A program made the position numbers and the translations under genes. A DNA stretch of 64,000 nucleotides from Halopiger djelfimassiliensis (GTDB taxonomy: Archaea > Halobacteriota > Halobacteria > Halobacteriales > Natrialbaceae). Below, in pieces: positions 62,417 to 64,000 of this stretch (positions within the stretch are counted from its first letter, which is position 1; each line of letters opens with the position of its first letter). The stretch spans positions 62,001 to 126,000 of the forward strand of contig NZ_HG315687.1 in the NCBI RefSeq assembly GCF_000455365.1, read 5' to 3'. The notes beneath the pieces were generated by a model that worked only from the letters and a program-made list of their open reading frames with translations, did not search any database and had not been told where the DNA came from.

Positions 62417-63697
62417 GTGACCCTCTCGCTTGCCCGCCGTGCCGAGCGCTTCCCCGATCGGCCGGCGGTCGTCGACGTCTCGGAGGAACGGCTGTACGCA
62501 CCCGCCGAGACGGTCCACGAGGATCGGGTCTCGTACGCGGAACTGTCGCGACTGGCCGCGGAGACGGCGGCCCGACTCTCGACGCTCGAGGTCGACGCCG
62601 GCGACACCGTCTGTCTCGTCACCAGAAACCGGGTCGCGTCGCTCGCGCTTCTGTTCGCCTGTCGCCGTCTCGGGGCGACGCTTGCGCCGATCTCGCACCT
62701 GTTGACGCCGGTGACCGTCGAGCGCCCGTTCGACGCCCTCGAGCCCGAATTCGTCGTTGCGGAGGCCGCCCAGCGCGATCTCGTGCGATCGATCCCGTTC
62801 GATCGATCGGTGACGCTCGAGGAACTGGCGGCCGTCGATCCGAACGACGACCCCGTGACCGACGCCGACGATGTGGCGGTCGGTGCTGGCTCCGACTCCG
62901 CAACCGGCGGCGCGGAACGGCCGCTGGTGTGTCTCCACGGCGAGGGCGGTCGGCCGGTCGTCGGCTACACTGCGCGCGCCCTCGAGTGGAACTGCATCAC
63001 GAGTCTCGTCGCGTGGGGCCTCTCTGGGACCGACGTCGGGACGCTCACCGCGCCGCTGTCGACGGTCGGCGGCCTCGTTCGGACCGCGTTCCCGTTGCTG
63101 TACGCGGGCGGTCGCCTCCTGTTAGACCGTGCGTTCGACCCCGGCGACGCGCTGGCCGCCATCGAAAACGAGCGGGCGACGGTTCTCGTGGGCCGGCGAT
63201 CGGCGCTTCGCGACCTCGCGGCCGAGTCGGGGTTCGACGACGCCGTCGACTCGCTCGAGCGGGTACTCGCGGACGCGTCGGTTCCGGACGACGTCATCGC
63301 GGCGTACCGTAAGCTGGACGTGCCCGTCGCACGGGTCTACGGCCGACTCGAGTGCCCGATCGCGCTTTGTGAACCCCTGAAGGCGTCGAGCGATGACGAG
63401 CGGACCGGCGAGGATACTCCGGTCGGGTACCCCGCTCCCGACTGTCGAGTGTGTCTCGTCGACGAGGCCGGCGACGTCCTCGAGGGTGCCGGAACGGGAC
63501 GGCTCCAGCTTGCGGGGCCGGTTCTGGCCGACGGATACGTGGACGCGCCCGTCGAGACCGGCGACCGGGACGCTCCCGACGATCGAACGGACGGGCGGTC
63601 GGACGAGACCGGCGACCGCGGCGACTTCGTCAACGGCTGGTTCGACACCGGCCGTTCGGTTCGGCGGGACGTGACCGGCACCTACTACGTCGACTGA
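62417..63697 (+). CDS. Acyl-CoA-ligase-like (AMP-binding) protein, truncated and degenerate
   Basis: 426 aa from a GTG start (MTLSLARRAERFPDRPAVVD). N-terminal AMP-binding fold: YAELSRLAAETAARL, VCLVTRNRVASLALLFACRRLGATLAPI. The P-loop that normally reads TSGTTGxPK is HGEGGRPV; the late YxTGD motif is WFDTGRS, lacking Asp. The protein ends there, so the C-terminal hinge/lid domain with its catalytic Lys is missing. The closest functional pattern is MenE-like O-succinylbenzoate-CoA ligase. Activity is doubtful. Confidence 0.8.
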   Translation: MTLSLARRAERFPDRPAVVDVSEERLYAPAETVHEDRVSYAELSRLAAETAARLSTLEVDAGDTVCLVTRNRVASLALLFACRRLGATLAPISHLLTPVTVERPFDALEPEFVVAEAAQRDLVRSIPFDRSVTLEELAAVDPNDDPVTDADDVAVGAGSDSATGGAERPLVCLHGEGGRPVVGYTARALEWNCITSLVAWGLSGTDVGTLTAPLSTVGGLVRTAFPLLYAGGRLLLDRAFDPGDALAAIENERATVLVGRRSALRDLAAESGFDDAVDSLERVLADASVPDDVIAAYRKLDVPVARVYGRLECPIALCEPLKASSDDERTGEDTPVGYPAPDCRVCLVDEAGDVLEGAGTGRLQLAGPVLADGYVDAPVETGDRDAPDDRTDGRSDETGDRGDFVNGWFDTGRSVRRDVTGTYYVD

Positions 63698-63826
63698 CGG
63701 CCGGCCGTTCCGGCGAGGGCTCCGACGCGCAGCCTCGAGAACGAGCACCCGGCCTGCCGTCGCCGATCGCGGCAACGACGGCGCGTGGCAGAAAGGCTAT
63801 CCGTACCGAGTATCGACTAGCGACCG

Positions 63827-64000
63827 ATGAGTCAGCTCCGTATTGCCGTCCTGAACGCGGCCCATCGGGACGAGAACACGACGCGGAACTTCCGGCGCGA
63901 ACTCGACGCCTCGCTCGCGGAGTTCGATGTCACCGACGGCGAGGTGCCGGCCGGCTTCGAGTTCGACGCAGCGGTCGTCACCGGCTCCCGGTCGTCGGTC
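63827..64000 (+). CDS. Class I glutamine amidotransferase (3' end outside window)
   Basis: The first 58 residues are visible. MSQLRIAVLNAAHRDENTTR with NFRRELDASLAEFDV, then FDAAVVTGSRSSV, follows the N-terminus of type 1 glutamine amidotransferase domains related to GMP synthase (GATase). The catalytic Cys lies beyond the window. The ORF continues through the last base. Confidence 0.6.
   Translation, partial: MSQLRIAVLNAAHRDENTTRNFRRELDASLAEFDVTDGEVPAGFEFDAAVVTGSRSSV

Noticed and set aside
1-64000. CRISPR arrays, insertion sequences or prophage
   Set aside because: No spaced identical repeats, transposase, integrase or terminal inverted repeats were seen on either strand.

Overview
The window is a chromosome segment of an extremely halophilic archaeon (class Halobacteria). 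The evidence is the high GC content, the strongly acidic proteins rich in Asp and Glu, TTTWWW-type TATA boxes 25-31 nt upstream of start codons (leaderless transcripts), Tat/lipobox-type secretion signals, and archaeal-only genes: PolD small subunit, Orc1/Cdc6, Hel308, PurO, SAMP2, archaeal AlaRS and OapABC. The frequent hexamer CTCGAG suggests Natrialbales (Natrinema/Haloterrigena relatives). That placement is an inference.

The centre of the window (about 37.3-38.4 kb) is a chromosomal replication origin of the haloarchaeal oriC1 type. Orc1/Cdc6 is transcribed leftward from it. A three-gene origin-associated operon (Era-like GTPase, DUF2073 protein, zinc-ribbon protein) is transcribed rightward. 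Between them lie three origin recognition boxes (ORBs), two with G-strings, and an AT-rich stretch that probably unwinds. ORB-like sequences also occur as inverted pairs inside the PolD-DP1 and Orc1 coding regions and as isolated copies at 9.2 kb and 42.5-43.6 kb.

Left part (1-32 kb): PiT phosphate permease end and UspA; a possible structured RNA; zinc-ribbon/HalOD1 pair; hel308-cgi121 operon; LEA-type membrane protein; old-yellow-enzyme; rhodanese lipoprotein; tRNA-Gln(CUG); purO; phosphoesterase; cysE with a possible leader ORF; phosphohexomutase; GIY-YIG protein; larB; DUF1931 protein; type 2 IPP isomerase; a tandem pair of duplicated membrane proteins; rpiA; two ABC export systems; AI-2E-family transporter; orphan thiamine-binding lipoprotein; tryptophanase; aspartate kinase; GNAT protein. 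Next come PolD DP1 and two tandem type I signal peptidases up to the origin.

Right part (39-64 kb): the Oap operon, a 30-residue membrane peptide coupled to a conserved gene, MazG-like pyrophosphohydrolase, methyltransferase preceded by a DtxR-like palindrome, DUF1684, XPD/Rad3 helicase, RibL, GNAT, threonine deaminase, SAMP2, a polymer-forming membrane protein, RFC small subunit, a degenerate sensor kinase, Tat-secreted protein, AlaRS, an MFS transporter with atypical codon use, alpha/beta hydrolase, a truncated acyl-CoA-ligase-like protein and the start of a glutamine amidotransferase.

Several replication and repair factors (Hel308, PolD DP1, Orc1, Rad3, RfcS) lie within about 50 kb around the origin. 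No insertion sequence, prophage or CRISPR array was found. The most unusual content is the set of ORB-like palindromes inside coding linkers, the hairpin cluster at 1.9 kb, and several proteins that keep a family fold but have lost catalytic residues.
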